DNA of 64,000 nt from Alteraurantiacibacter buctensis (GCF_009827655.1 NZ_WTYV01000002.1:434657-498656), one strand, 5' to 3'; shown: positions 1 to 8,655, counted from the stretch's first letter. The notes: generated by a model from the sequence alone, not told the origin. Numbers and translations are program-made.

Positions 1-50
1 TGCAGGCCGCCATCGCCGACCTGCTCGAAAAGGTGCTGGTCGCACAATGA
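1..50 (+). CDS. 3' end of an upstream gene (cut by window edge)
   Basis: Only the last 15 codons are visible, in the frame ending at the TGA at 48-50. They read QAAIADLLEKVLVAQ. The stop overlaps the ATG of the following glycosyltransferase as ATGA, so the two genes are probably translationally coupled in one operon. The product cannot be named from this fragment. A cell-surface sugar enzyme is possible from context only. Confidence 0.6.
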   Translation, partial: QAAIADLLEKVLVAQ

Positions 51-1198
51 GCGAGCAGACCCCGCGCATCCTGCACATCCATTCCACCTTCGATCCCGGG
101 GGCAAGGAAGTGCGCACCGTGCGCCTGATCAACATGTGGGGGAAGGCGGCCGAGCACGCCATCGTCTCGGGCGATCTTGACCGGCGCGGCGCGGCGGCGC
201 TGCTCAGCCCTAAGATCAAGGTCCGCTGGCCCAAGTTTCCGCCGTTGAGCGGGGGCCTGTCGCTGGGCCGGCTGAAGGCGATCGGGCAGGCGATGGCCGG
301 GTATGACCTGATCTGCACCTACAACTGGGGCGCGATGGACGCGGTGATGGCCCACACGCTGTTTGCCGACATGTTCAAGCTGCCCCCGCTGGTCCACCAC
401 GAGGACGGCTTCAACGAGGACGAGGCGGGCGGCCTCAAGCGGCGGCGCAACTGGTATCGCCGCATCGCCCTGGGCCGCAGCGGGGCGCTGGTGGTGCCAA
501 GCAAGACGCTGGAGCGGATCGCGCTGGAAACCTGGGTGCAGCCGCGCGCCCGTGTGCGCCGCATCGCCAACGGCATCGACACCCGCGCCTTTGCCGCCCC
601 AGTGGCGCGGGACGTGCTGCCGGGCCTCATCAAGCGCAAGGACGAATTCTGGATTGGTTCGCTGGCGGGCCTGCGGGCAGTCAAGAACCTCGATGCCCTG
701 ATCCGCGTGATGCCCCGGCTGGAGCCGGACTGGCATCTGGTGATCGCCGGGGAAGGGCCGGAGCGCGCGCACCTGGAACAGCTCGCCATCGAGATGAAGG
801 TGGAGGACCGCGTCCACCTGCCCGGCTTCGTCAGGGATCCGGCCAAGCTGGTGGGCCTGTTCGACCTGTTCGCGCTGTCATCCCACTCCGAACAGTTCCC
901 GATCAGCGTGGTGGAGGCGATGGCCGCGGGCCTGCCGGTGGTGGCCCCCCGCGTGGGTGACATTGCCGACATGGTTGCCAGCGACAACGGCCCGCTGCTC
1001 TATACCCCGGGCGACGAGGAGGAGCTGTTCCAGGTGTTGTGGAAGGTCACCGGCCTGCCCAGGGAGATGAAGCGCATCGGCCAGGCCAACCGCGCCAAGG
1101 CCCGTGCCGAATTCGACCAGCAGGGGATGAGCGACCGCTATCGGGCACTCTACTGGGGCCTGATGGGCCGCAACCGGCCGGCCACCCCCGGGGCCTGA
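47..1198 (+). CDS. Glycosyltransferase family 4 (GT-B fold)
   Basis: Probable retaining glycosyltransferase that moves a sugar from a nucleotide donor to a lipid or polysaccharide acceptor at the inner face of the membrane. The N-terminal acceptor half opens with a beta strand and the glycine loop DPGGKE (residues 16-21). The C-terminal GT1-type half starts near residue 203 (GSLAGLRAVKNLD) and carries IAGEGPE at 233-239 and the family E-x7-E motif, E282 and E290 in SEQFPISVVE. The length of 383 residues is normal. The start overlaps the stop of the previous gene, which points to an operon of sugar-transfer genes running in from the left. Donor and acceptor cannot be told from sequence. Confidence 0.85.
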   Translation: MSEQTPRILHIHSTFDPGGKEVRTVRLINMWGKAAEHAIVSGDLDRRGAAALLSPKIKVRWPKFPPLSGGLSLGRLKAIGQAMAGYDLICTYNWGAMDAVMAHTLFADMFKLPPLVHHEDGFNEDEAGGLKRRRNWYRRIALGRSGALVVPSKTLERIALETWVQPRARVRRIANGIDTRAFAAPVARDVLPGLIKRKDEFWIGSLAGLRAVKNLDALIRVMPRLEPDWHLVIAGEGPERAHLEQLAIEMKVEDRVHLPGFVRDPAKLVGLFDLFALSSHSEQFPISVVEAMAAGLPVVAPRVGDIADMVASDNGPLLYTPGDEEELFQVLWKVTGLPREMKRIGQANRAKARAEFDQQGMSDRYRALYWGLMGRNRPATPGA

Positions 1199-1253
1199 GG
1201 CCACTTCATCGGCGGTTCACCCTTTCGGGGACAGGTTCGATTCATCAATTGAA

Positions 1254-1281
1254 TAACAGCGCGCCAACCCGTAACAGCGCG
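1254..1281 (+). repeat. Short direct repeat TAACAGCGCG, two copies
   Basis: The 10-mer TAACAGCGCG occurs at 1254-1263 and again at 1272-1281, 18 bases apart start to start, in the 115-base gap ahead of the YfgM-like gene. It could be a regulator half-site pair or chance. No terminator or clear promoter was recognised in the gap. Confidence 0.35.
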
Positions 1282-1313
1282 ACGAACCGATTTTCCCTAT
1301 TTTGCAGACGAAC

Positions 1314-2132
1314 GTGGCAACAACACCCAACGATCCCGCCCAGCCAAGCAAGGCCGAAGAGCAGCGCCTGCGCGAACAGCAGGTGCTGATGCGCGAGGTG
1401 GACGAAGCCGTCCGCAACGACGAGGTGGCCAACGCCTGGAAGCAGTACGGCAAGCCGCTGATCGCCGGCGTGGTCCTGGGGCTGGCGGCCTTCGGTGGCT
1501 ACCTGTTCTGGCAGGGCCGGCAGGAAGCGGCGAAGGAAGAACAGTCCGAAGCGCTGGTCCAGGCGATGGACGAGCTGACTGCCGGCAACTTCGACGTGGC
1601 CGATCGCGAGCTGGCCGTGGTGGGTGACGATGACGGCAGCGCGCCCGGCACCCGCGCCTCCGCCCTGATGCTGCGTGCGGCCATCGCGCTGGAGCAGGAC
1701 CGGGTGAACGATGCCGTCGCCCTCTATGACCGCGTGGTCAACGACGAGGACGCGCCCGCCCCGCTGCGCGATGCCAGCCTGGTGCGGCTGGTTTCGGCCA
1801 ATTTCGACAACATGGACAAGCAGCAGGTGATCGACCGCCTGCGCCCGCTGGCCACCCCGGGTAACCCCTGGTTCGGCAGCGCGGGCGAACTGGTGGCCCA
1901 CGCCTACCTCGAGCAGAACAAGCCCGACCAGGCCGGTCCGCTGCTGGTGCAGATTGCCAAGGACGAAGACGTGCCCGAAACCGTGCGTGCCCGGGTTCGC
2001 CAGCTTGCCGGTCGCTACGGCTTCGATGCGATCGACGATGTCAACTCGCTGCTGCGCGGCGCGAACCCCGCTGCCGGTGCTGCCGAAGGTGCTGCCCCAA
2101 GTGCTGCTCCGGCCGCCGCGCCGGCCGAATAA
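1314..2132 (+). CDS. YfgM-like inner-membrane tetratricopeptide protein
   Basis: Membrane-anchored protein of the YfgM/TPR_21 type, thought in other bacteria to work with the periplasmic chaperone and translocon network. After a polar N-terminus rich in Glu and Arg there is one membrane helix (about residues 46-64, IAGVVLGLAAFGGYLF), then a helical periplasmic domain with TPR-like repeats, and a Pro/Ala tail. The start is uncertain. GTG at 1314 gives MATTPNDP; an in-frame TTG at 1302 would add four residues. Neither has a strong ribosome site. It lies 15 bases ahead of bamB, the usual yfgM-bamB pairing seen in many proteobacteria. Confidence 0.75.
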   Translation: MATTPNDPAQPSKAEEQRLREQQVLMREVDEAVRNDEVANAWKQYGKPLIAGVVLGLAAFGGYLFWQGRQEAAKEEQSEALVQAMDELTAGNFDVADRELAVVGDDDGSAPGTRASALMLRAAIALEQDRVNDAVALYDRVVNDEDAPAPLRDASLVRLVSANFDNMDKQQVIDRLRPLATPGNPWFGSAGELVAHAYLEQNKPDQAGPLLVQIAKDEDVPETVRARVRQLAGRYGFDAIDDVNSLLRGANPAAGAAEGAAPSAAPAAAPAE

Positions 2133-2147
2133 GACAGGAATTTCCGG

Positions 2148-3506
2148 ATGATGCCGCAGACCCGCCGTTTCCCGCGTATCGTTTCGCTGACGCTGGCCTC
2201 CGCCCTGGCGCTGGGTGGCCTGTCGGGCTGCAAGCTGCTGGGCGGCGGCGGCGACGATGCGGCGGTGACCCCCACCGTGGGCAACCGCACGCCGATCCTG
2301 TCGCGCATTTCGGCCGAAGTGGCGGTGGACCCCCAGCTTGCGGGCGTGACCGTGGTGGTCCCGCCGGCCGAAAGCAACGCCGACTGGCCGCAGAGCGGGC
2401 GCAACGCCGCCAAGGCCACCGGCCATGTCGCCCTGGCCGCCGCCCCCGCACGCGCCTGGACCGCCAGCATTTCCGGCACCACCCCGACCCGCCGTCTGGC
2501 CGCAGCGCCCGTGGTTGGCGATGGCCGGGTCTATGCAGTCGACACCGCTGGCGTGGTCCGCGCTTTCGCGGCCGACAGCGGCCGCTCGGTCTGGACCCAC
2601 ACGATCCAGGTTTCGGGTGACCTGCGCGATGCCACCTTCGGCGGCGGCGCGACCTATTTCGACGGCAAGGTCTATGCCACCAGCGGCACGGGTGACGTGG
2701 TGGCGCTGGATGCCGCCACCGGCGCCGAGGTGTGGCGCAAGAAGCCCGCTGGCCCGCTGCGCGGCTCGCCCACCGTGGCGTTCAACGCGGTCTATGTGAT
2801 GACGCAGGACAACCAGATCCACGCGCTCAACCTGACCGATGGCACACCCATCTGGCAGGATGCGGCGGCGATCGGCCAGCAGGGCGTGTTCGGCGTGGCT
2901 GCTCCCGGCGCGGGGCAGGGCACCGTGGTGGCCGGCTATTCCTCGGGCGAAGTGGTTGCCTATCGTTACGAGAACGGCCGCGTGCTGTGGTCCGATGCGC
3001 TGGCCCGCACCTCGATTTCCACCGAGGTGGGCGCGCTGACCGACGTTGACGCCGATCCCATCGTGGCCAACGGCCAGGTCTTCGCGCTGGGCGTGGCCGG
3101 GCGCATGGCAGCCTATGAACTGACCACCGGCCAGCGCATCTGGGAACTGACCGTGGCCGGCATTTCCACCCCGGCGCTTGCCGGCGAGTGGATTTTCGCC
3201 CTTACCGACGATGCCCGCTTGCTGGCCATCGCCCGTAACACGGGCCGCGTGCGCTGGATCACCCAGCTTGCCCGTTATCGCAATCCGGAAGACCGCGAAG
3301 GCCCGATCTTCTGGACCGGCCCGGTACTGGCCGGCAACCGCCTGTGGATCGCCAGCAGCCGCGGCCAGGTGCAATCGGTGGATGTGACCACCGGCGTCGC
3401 CAGCCCGTTTGCCGAACTGTCGGACGGTGTCTCGCTGCCCCCCGTGGTTGCCGGCGGGACGATGTATATTCTGGACGACAACGGGCGCATCACCGCCTGG
3501 AGATAA
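2148..3506 (+). CDS. bamB: Outer membrane protein assembly factor BamB
   Basis: Lipoprotein of the BAM complex that folds beta-barrel proteins into the outer membrane. The N-terminus is a lipoprotein signal ending in LSGC, with the lipidated Cys near residue 27. The rest is a chain of PQQ-like beta-propeller blades with repeated patterns such as VYAVDTAGVVRAF, VVALDAATGAEVW and IHALNLTDGTPIW. The length of 452 residues is a little over the enterobacterial 390, as is common in alphaproteobacteria. AGGAA lies about 8 bases before the ATG at 2148, and a second ATG follows at 2151. The gene der, which often follows bamB, is not next here. Confidence 0.92.
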   Translation: MMPQTRRFPRIVSLTLASALALGGLSGCKLLGGGGDDAAVTPTVGNRTPILSRISAEVAVDPQLAGVTVVVPPAESNADWPQSGRNAAKATGHVALAAAPARAWTASISGTTPTRRLAAAPVVGDGRVYAVDTAGVVRAFAADSGRSVWTHTIQVSGDLRDATFGGGATYFDGKVYATSGTGDVVALDAATGAEVWRKKPAGPLRGSPTVAFNAVYVMTQDNQIHALNLTDGTPIWQDAAAIGQQGVFGVAAPGAGQGTVVAGYSSGEVVAYRYENGRVLWSDALARTSISTEVGALTDVDADPIVANGQVFALGVAGRMAAYELTTGQRIWELTVAGISTPALAGEWIFALTDDARLLAIARNTGRVRWITQLARYRNPEDREGPIFWTGPVLAGNRLWIASSRGQVQSVDVTTGVASPFAELSDGVSLPPVVAGGTMYILDDNGRITAWR

Positions 3507-3550
3507 TGGGGCAGATCGTCCCGTTACCTGCCGCTTAACCCTTTCCCGCT

Positions 3551-4924
3551 ATGGCCGGGCGCATGAGCGCGTCCCGCCCCACCGTTCCGCCGCCCCCCGC
3601 CAGCGACGTGCCCGCGCGCGTCGGGCTGGTGGGCCTGGTTACCCTGCTGGCGTGGATCGCGCTGTGCCGCTCGTGGCCGGATTTGGTCGCCCGCTATGGC
3701 CTGCCCGGCCCGCAGGAAGTGATGTCCGGCCCCTATGCCGCGCTGCTGGCCATGGTGCTCAGCGGCACTGCCATGGCCCTGTGGTCCGTGCTGGTGGAGA
3801 AGGTCCACCTCAACCCGTCCAACGGCATCGACTGGGGCCTGAAGCGTGCCGTGGGCGAGGTGATCCACGTTTCCGCCACCAAGATCGCCGGGCTGTGGGC
3901 CACCTGGGCGGTTATCGGCGGGCTCTATTGCCTGGGCCGCTGGTACTGGGACGGGCAATACCTGTTCGCCATGGAAGTGATCGGCGCGGCGGCCATCCCG
4001 GTCTTCGTGCTGAGCGTACCCTACGTCATCTGGCTTGACCGCTACCTGGTCAACCCGCGTGACCATGCTTGGCACTTCGGTGCCCTGCTGCTGGGCCGCG
4101 AGGCCTGGGACATGCACGAGGTGAAGAAGCACTGGCGCGCGTGGATCATCAAGGGCTTCTTCAGCGCCTTCATGATCTCGATCCTGCCGCCCGGCTTTGC
4201 CAGCGTGGTGGAGACGGACCTGGGCCAGGTGGCGAGCAATCCCGTGGCCGTCGCCGCGCTGCTGCTGGAACTGATGTTCGTGATCGACGTGCAGATCGGC
4301 ACCGTGGGCTACCTCTGCACCTTCCGCCCGCTGGATGCGCATATCCGGAGCGGCAACCCGTACCTGGCCGGCTGGCTGGCGGCGCTGCTGTGCTATCCGC
4401 CATTCGTATTCGGCTTCATGGGCGGCGGCGGGGTGCTGCAGTACGAATACAACACGGCGGGCTGGGCCTACTGGTTTACCGGCTATCCCGCGCTGCTGTG
4501 GCTGTGGGCGGCGGTCCTGGTGGCCCTGACGGCGGTTTACGCCTGGGCCACGGTGGCTTTCGGCATCCGCTTCTCCAACCTCACCTATCGCGGGGTGCTG
4601 ACCAACGGCCCCTACCGCTACACGCGCCATCCGGCCTACCTGTCGAAGAACGCGTTCTGGTGGCTGTCAGTCATGCCGTTCATGGTCACCAGCGGCTCGC
4701 TGGTGGACGTGGTCCGCAACACCTTCTTCCTCGGCTGTGTCTCGGCCATCTACTACTGGCGTGCGCGGACCGAGGAGGCGCACCTGCTGGGCGAGGATGC
4801 CAAGTACCGCGAATATTATGCCTGGATGGCCCAGCACGGGCTGATCACCAGCCGGCTGGCCAGGCTGCTCCGTCGGGTTAACCCGCGGCCAGTGCCTTCC
4901 GCCAGCCTGCAACCGGCGGAGTAG
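3551..4924 (+). CDS. Multi-pass membrane methyltransferase of the isoprenylcysteine carboxyl methyltransferase (ICMT) family
   Basis: The C-terminal third carries the family signature: GVLTNGPYRYTRHPAYLSKN (about residues 350-369), followed by two helices and a conserved end, RARTEEAHLLGEDAKYREYY. In this family these parts bind S-adenosylmethionine at the membrane surface. Ahead of it are about seven further hydrophobic helices, so at 457 residues the protein is much longer than the usual 180-220. The substrate is unknown; bacterial relatives methylate lipids or small molecules rather than prenyl-cysteine. ATG at 3563 is an alternative start. It sits 44 bases after bamB and converges with ubiA. 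Confidence 0.75.
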   Translation: MAGRMSASRPTVPPPPASDVPARVGLVGLVTLLAWIALCRSWPDLVARYGLPGPQEVMSGPYAALLAMVLSGTAMALWSVLVEKVHLNPSNGIDWGLKRAVGEVIHVSATKIAGLWATWAVIGGLYCLGRWYWDGQYLFAMEVIGAAAIPVFVLSVPYVIWLDRYLVNPRDHAWHFGALLLGREAWDMHEVKKHWRAWIIKGFFSAFMISILPPGFASVVETDLGQVASNPVAVAALLLELMFVIDVQIGTVGYLCTFRPLDAHIRSGNPYLAGWLAALLCYPPFVFGFMGGGGVLQYEYNTAGWAYWFTGYPALLWLWAAVLVALTAVYAWATVAFGIRFSNLTYRGVLTNGPYRYTRHPAYLSKNAFWWLSVMPFMVTSGSLVDVVRNTFFLGCVSAIYYWRARTEEAHLLGEDAKYREYYAWMAQHGLITSRLARLLRRVNPRPVPSASLQPAE

Positions 4925-4927
4925 GGC

Positions 4928-5833
4928 TCAGGCGTTTCCCACCACAAAGCAGGCCGCTGCAACCAGCGCGCCTGCCATGCGGTTGCTGCGGAAACGGGCG
5001 AGGGGGTTTGCCCCGTCCGCCGGGTCCAGCGTCAGCACCTGCCACGCGAAATGCGCTGCCACCGGCAGCAGCGCCAGCAGTGCCAGCGGATCGGGCCGCA
5101 CCTGCCAGAAGGCCAGGGCAAGGCACACCACGCTGGCGGCATAGAACAGGCCCACACCCTGCTTCACCCTGCCGCCCAGCGTCAGCGCGCTGGACCGGAT
5201 GCCCACTAGCGCATCGTCTTCACGATCTTGCAGGGCGTAGATGGTGTCATAAGCCAGGCACCAGAAGAAGGCCGCGGCATAGAGCGCCAGCATGGCCCCC
5301 AGGTAGTCGCCGCGCAGCGCCACCCAGCCAACCGGCACGCCCCAGGTGAACACCAGCCCCAGCCACGCCTGCGGCCAGTTGGTGATCCGCTTCATGAAGG
5401 GATAGGCGGCTACCAGCGCCAGGCTGCCCAGCGCCACCAGTTGCGCCTGCCATCGCAGTTGCAGCAGCACGACCAACCCTACGGCGGCCAGCGCCAGCAG
5501 CCAGGCCCATGCGGCCTTTACGCTCACCCGCCCGCTGGCGATGGGGCGGCTGGCGGTGCGCGCCACTTGCCGGTCCAGATCGGCATCGACCACATCGTTG
5601 TAAACACAGCCCGCCCCGCGCATGGCGATCGAGCCGAGCAGCATCCACAGCACCAGGCCGATCTGCCACCCGGCACCCGCCAGCCACACGCCCCAGGCGC
5701 ACGGCCAGAACAGCAGCCACCAGCCAATCGGCCGGTCGAACCGCGCCAGCAGGGCATAATCGCGCACGCCCGGCGGCAAGGCACCGACAAGGCCGCGATG
5801 CTGGCTGTCCGGGGTGATCTGGTCGGCGGTCAT
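4928..5833 (-). CDS. ubiA: 4-hydroxybenzoate polyprenyltransferase UbiA
   Basis: Integral membrane prenyltransferase that attaches the polyprenyl tail to 4-hydroxybenzoate in ubiquinone synthesis. Both aspartate-rich motifs are present: NDVVDADLDRQVARTASRP (residues 79-97), which binds the diphosphate and magnesium, and YDTIYALQDREDD (about 195-207). The helices between them are strongly hydrophobic, and 301 residues is the normal length. It converges with the ICMT-family gene (3 bases apart) and is divergent from rsmE across a short region holding an inverted repeat pair. Confidence 0.95.
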   Translation of the reverse strand: MTADQITPDSQHRGLVGALPPGVRDYALLARFDRPIGWWLLFWPCAWGVWLAGAGWQIGLVLWMLLGSIAMRGAGCVYNDVVDADLDRQVARTASRPIASGRVSVKAAWAWLLALAAVGLVVLLQLRWQAQLVALGSLALVAAYPFMKRITNWPQAWLGLVFTWGVPVGWVALRGDYLGAMLALYAAAFFWCLAYDTIYALQDREDDALVGIRSSALTLGGRVKQGVGLFYAASVVCLALAFWQVRPDPLALLALLPVAAHFAWQVLTLDPADGANPLARFRSNRMAGALVAAACFVVGNA

Positions 5834-5853
5834 CCTCGCTTCCCTACCTCCCC

Positions 5854-5931
5854 CGTCATCCCAGCGAAAGCTGGGATCGCCCTCGACCTCGCGCTACGTT
5901 GCCAGCGACCCCAGCTTTCGCTGGGGTGACG
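5854..5931. repeat. BIME-like pair of palindromic repeats
   Basis: Two copies of a roughly 26-base imperfect palindrome face each other in the ubiA-rsmE gap. The left copy is at 5854-5879 with core CCCAGCGAAAGCTGGG. The right copy at 5906-5931 is its reverse complement with two transitions, core CCCCAGCTTTCGCTGGGG. Each can fold into a hairpin by itself, and the pair can form a long cruciform. This layout matches the extragenic palindromic elements common in alphaproteobacterial genomes. Other copies were not found in this window by eye. Confidence 0.8.
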
Positions 5932-5951
5932 AATTGTCTAGAGGGATTATT

Positions 5952-6698
5952 ATGCCCGCCACTCCCGCCTGGCCCCCGCGATCTGCGCCCCGCCTGTTCA
6001 TCAAACAGACGCTGGCTGAGGGCGCAGCGGTTACCATCGATGGCCCGCAGGCCCATTACCTCGCCCGAGTGATGCGGGTGGGCGAGGGCGATATCGTTAT
6101 CCTGTGCGACGATGTGACCGGCGAATGGGCCGCTCGCGTGGTCGAAGTGGGCAAGCGCACCATTATCCTCGAAGCCGCCGACCAGCTCCGCCCGCGTGAA
6201 CAGGTGCCGGATTTCTGGCTGTGCCCCGCGCTGCTGAAAAAGGACCGGTTCGACCTGGTGCTGGAAAAGGCCAGCGAACTGGGGGTGGCCCGCGTCGTGC
6301 CCTTGCTCACCCGCCGCTGCGTGGCCGACAAGCTTAACCCTGATCGCGCCCGCACAATCCTGACCGAAGCCGCCGAACAGTGCGCCCGCACCGCCTTGCC
6401 CGAACTGGTCGAGGTGACGAAACTCGACGCCTTGCTGCGCGACTGGCCGGAAGGCCGCGCGCTGTTCTTTGCCGACGAGCAGGGCGGGCAGCCGGCCGCC
6501 GCTGCCTTTGCCGCCCACACCGGCCCTGCCGCCCTTGTCACCGGCCCCGAAGGTGGCTTCGACGAGGCCGAACGCGCCGCCATCCGCGCCCATCCGGCGG
6601 CGCGCGCCATCAGCCTTGGCCCGCGCATCCTGCGCGGTGAAACTGCCGCCCTGGCCGCCACGGCGCTGTGGATGGGGGTGGCCGGGGACTGGCCCTGA
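5952..6698 (+). CDS. rsmE: 16S rRNA (uracil1498-N3)-methyltransferase RsmE
   Basis: SPOUT-class enzyme that methylates U1498 in the decoding centre of 16S rRNA using S-adenosylmethionine. The N-terminal PUA-like part is followed by the knotted domain with LVTGPEGGFDEAE and LGPRILRGETAALAATAL, the cofactor-binding loops of the family. The chosen start at 5952 (MPATPAWPP) has GAGGG about 7 bases upstream and gives 248 residues, the usual size. The reading frame stays open further upstream to 5814, but that part lies inside the palindromic repeats and in ubiA. Confidence 0.93.
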   Translation: MPATPAWPPRSAPRLFIKQTLAEGAAVTIDGPQAHYLARVMRVGEGDIVILCDDVTGEWAARVVEVGKRTIILEAADQLRPREQVPDFWLCPALLKKDRFDLVLEKASELGVARVVPLLTRRCVADKLNPDRARTILTEAAEQCARTALPELVEVTKLDALLRDWPEGRALFFADEQGGQPAAAAFAAHTGPAALVTGPEGGFDEAERAAIRAHPAARAISLGPRILRGETAALAATALWMGVAGDWP

Positions 6699-6797
6699 GG
6701 GGCCGTCCGTGCGTTCCCTACTCTTTGGTAGATAATTCTCGTCCGATTGCATTTTGCTACTGGCGCGCCGCCTGCGAACCCACTAACGGCGCTCCCC

Positions 6798-8168
6798 ATG
6801 AGCACGCGCAAGGCGTCTGACGGGGAGGAGCGGCCGATCGCGAGCCGCGAGGAGCTGGTCCTGCCGATGCAGGCGGGCGAGAAGCCGCGCGAGCGCTGGA
6901 AGATCGGCACCGAGCACGAAAAGCTGGTCTTCCGCCATGCCGATCACCGCGCCCCCAGCTATGACGAGCCCGGCGGCATCCGCGACATCCTGCTGGCCAT
7001 GCAGCGCTTCGGCTGGGAGCCGGTGGAAGAGGGTGGCAAGGTCATTGCCATGTCCGGCGCTGACGGCACCATCAGCCTGGAACCCGCCGGCCAGCTTGAA
7101 CTGAGCGGCGCACCGCTGGGCAACCTGCACCAGACCTGCGCCGAAACCGGCCGGCACCTGAAGCAGTGCCGCGAAGTGGGCGACGAACTGGGCGTGGGCT
7201 TCCTGGGCCTGGGCATGTGGCCCGACAAGACCCGCGCCGAACTGCCGATCATGCCCAAGGGCCGCTATGACATCATGCTGCGGCACATGCCGCGCGTGGG
7301 CAGCATGGGGCTGGACATGATGCTGCGGACCTGCACCATCCAGGTGAACCTGGACTATGCCAGCGAGGCGGACATGGTGGCCATGTTCCGCACCAGCCTG
7401 GCGCTGCAGCCGCTGGCCACGGCCCTTTTTGCCAATTCACCGTTCACCGAAGGCAAGCCCAACGGCAAGCTCAGCTATCGCAGCCATATCTGGAGCGATA
7501 CCGATCCGCAGCGCACCGGCATGCTGCCTTTCGTGTTCGAGGACGGCTTCGGCTACGAACGCTATGTCGACTACATGCTCGACGTACCGATGTATTTCGT
7601 GTTCCGCGACGGGCGCTACATTGATGCCGCCGGGCAGAGCTTTCGCGATTTCCTGAAGGGCGAACTGCCCGCGCTGCCGGGCGAACTGCCGGGGCCGAGC
7701 GACTGGGAGGACCACCTCTCCACCGCTTTCCCCGAAGTGCGCCTGAAAAGCTTCCTGGAAATGCGCGGCGCCGATGGCGGCCCGTGGAACCGCATCTGCG
7801 CGCTGCCCGCCTTCTGGGTCGGCCTGCTCTACGATACGCCGGCGCGCGATGCCGCCTGGGACCTGGTCAAGGGCTGGTCGATGGACCAGCGCGAGGCCCT
7901 GCGCAATGCCGTGCCCGCCCAGGCCCTGCATGCGCCCATTCCGGGCGGTGGCAAGCTGCAGGACCTGGCGCGCGAAGTGCTGGAAATTGCCCATCGCGGT
8001 CTCGCCAGCCGCCAGCGCCTGAACGGCGCGGGCGATGACGAGACCGGTTATCTCGATCCGCTGCGCGAGATCGTGGCCAGCGGCAAGAGCCCGGCGGAAG
8101 TCCTGCTCGACAAGTTCCACGGGGCCTGGGGCGGCGACATCTCGCGGGTTTACGACGAGGCCTTCTGA
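6798..8168 (+). CDS. gshA: Glutamate-cysteine ligase (alphaproteobacterial/plant type)
   Basis: Catalyses the first step of glutathione synthesis, joining glutamate and cysteine with ATP. The GCS2-type fold is recognisable from WKIGTEHEKLVF (about residues 33-44), the glutamate-binding end, and the conserved stretch GLDMMLRTCTIQVNLDY. The start at 6798 (MSTRKASDG) gives 456 residues, as in plant and alphaproteobacterial enzymes; the frame is open 51 bases further up but without a good start. Its product would feed the glutathione-dependent enzymes seen at 52-56 kb. The 3' end overlaps the convergent VOC gene by 19 bases. Confidence 0.93.
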   Translation: MSTRKASDGEERPIASREELVLPMQAGEKPRERWKIGTEHEKLVFRHADHRAPSYDEPGGIRDILLAMQRFGWEPVEEGGKVIAMSGADGTISLEPAGQLELSGAPLGNLHQTCAETGRHLKQCREVGDELGVGFLGLGMWPDKTRAELPIMPKGRYDIMLRHMPRVGSMGLDMMLRTCTIQVNLDYASEADMVAMFRTSLALQPLATALFANSPFTEGKPNGKLSYRSHIWSDTDPQRTGMLPFVFEDGFGYERYVDYMLDVPMYFVFRDGRYIDAAGQSFRDFLKGELPALPGELPGPSDWEDHLSTAFPEVRLKSFLEMRGADGGPWNRICALPAFWVGLLYDTPARDAAWDLVKGWSMDQREALRNAVPAQALHAPIPGGGKLQDLAREVLEIAHRGLASRQRLNGAGDDETGYLDPLREIVASGKSPAEVLLDKFHGAWGGDISRVYDEAF

Positions 8169-8542
8169 GGCGGCGCATAGCTGACCACCTCGAACTCGAT
8201 CCCGTCCCAGTCGAAGAAGTAGAACCGCCGGCCCGGCTGATAATCGTCATGGCCGAACGGCAGCAAGCCGTGGGCGTAGACCACCTCTTCCGCCGCATCG
8301 AGATCAGCCACCAGCAAACCGACATGGTTCAGCGGCCGGCCCTTGCGCTGCCCGGAGTGGTTGCGGCCATCGCTGTAGACTGCCAGATAAGCGGCGTCCG
8401 ATCCCACATGGATCGTTTCGCCACCCATCTGCGACGGCCCCCGCCAGCGGACGCGCCACCCGCACAGCGACTCGAGCAGCCGGGCCGATCTCTCGATGTC
8501 GGTAACGGTCAGATTGACGTGTTCGATCAAGGCTTCGGTCAT
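8150..8542 (-). CDS. VOC-family (glyoxalase/dioxygenase fold) protein, SoxR-linked
   Basis: Small metal-binding-fold protein of 130 residues with two beta-alpha-beta-beta-beta modules. It starts IEHVNLTVTDIERSARLLE and has RPLNHVGLLVADLDAAEEVV in the second half. His8 (EHVNLTV), His in NHVGLL and Glu in GIEFEVVSY could be the metal ligands. The start at 8542 was chosen because the family normally begins just before the first strand; an ATG 18 bases further up is also open. It is divergent from soxR and lies downstream of a SoxR-type promoter, so a role in detoxifying an oxidised or electrophilic compound is likely. The substrate is unknown. Confidence 0.82.
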   Translation of the reverse strand: MTEALIEHVNLTVTDIERSARLLESLCGWRVRWRGPSQMGGETIHVGSDAAYLAVYSDGRNHSGQRKGRPLNHVGLLVADLDAAEEVVYAHGLLPFGHDDYQPGRRFYFFDWDGIEFEVVSYAPPQKASS

Positions 8543-8624
8543 ATGGCAAAATCCTGTCATAAATATCTGATATAGCGTCTCTATCTCGACGGAGAATGGT
8601 CCAGCCCCGACTCGCGATTTGCCA

Positions 8625-8655
8625 ATTGTGCAATCTCAAGCTAAGTCGAGGTCAA
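8625..8655 (-). promoter_or_regulatory. SoxR-type promoter with 18-bp SoxR box and 19-bp spacer
   Basis: On the minus strand a -35 element TTGACC (8655-8650) and a -10-like CACAAT (8630-8625) are 19 bases apart, the long spacer typical of promoters activated by MerR-family regulators. The 18-mer CCTCGACTTAGCTTGAGA (8651-8634) lies across the spacer and matches the enterobacterial SoxR box CCTCAAGTTAACTTGAGG at 14 of 18 positions. It points toward the VOC gene, whose ATG is about 80 bases downstream. The same box would let SoxR see its own promoter. Confidence 0.75.
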
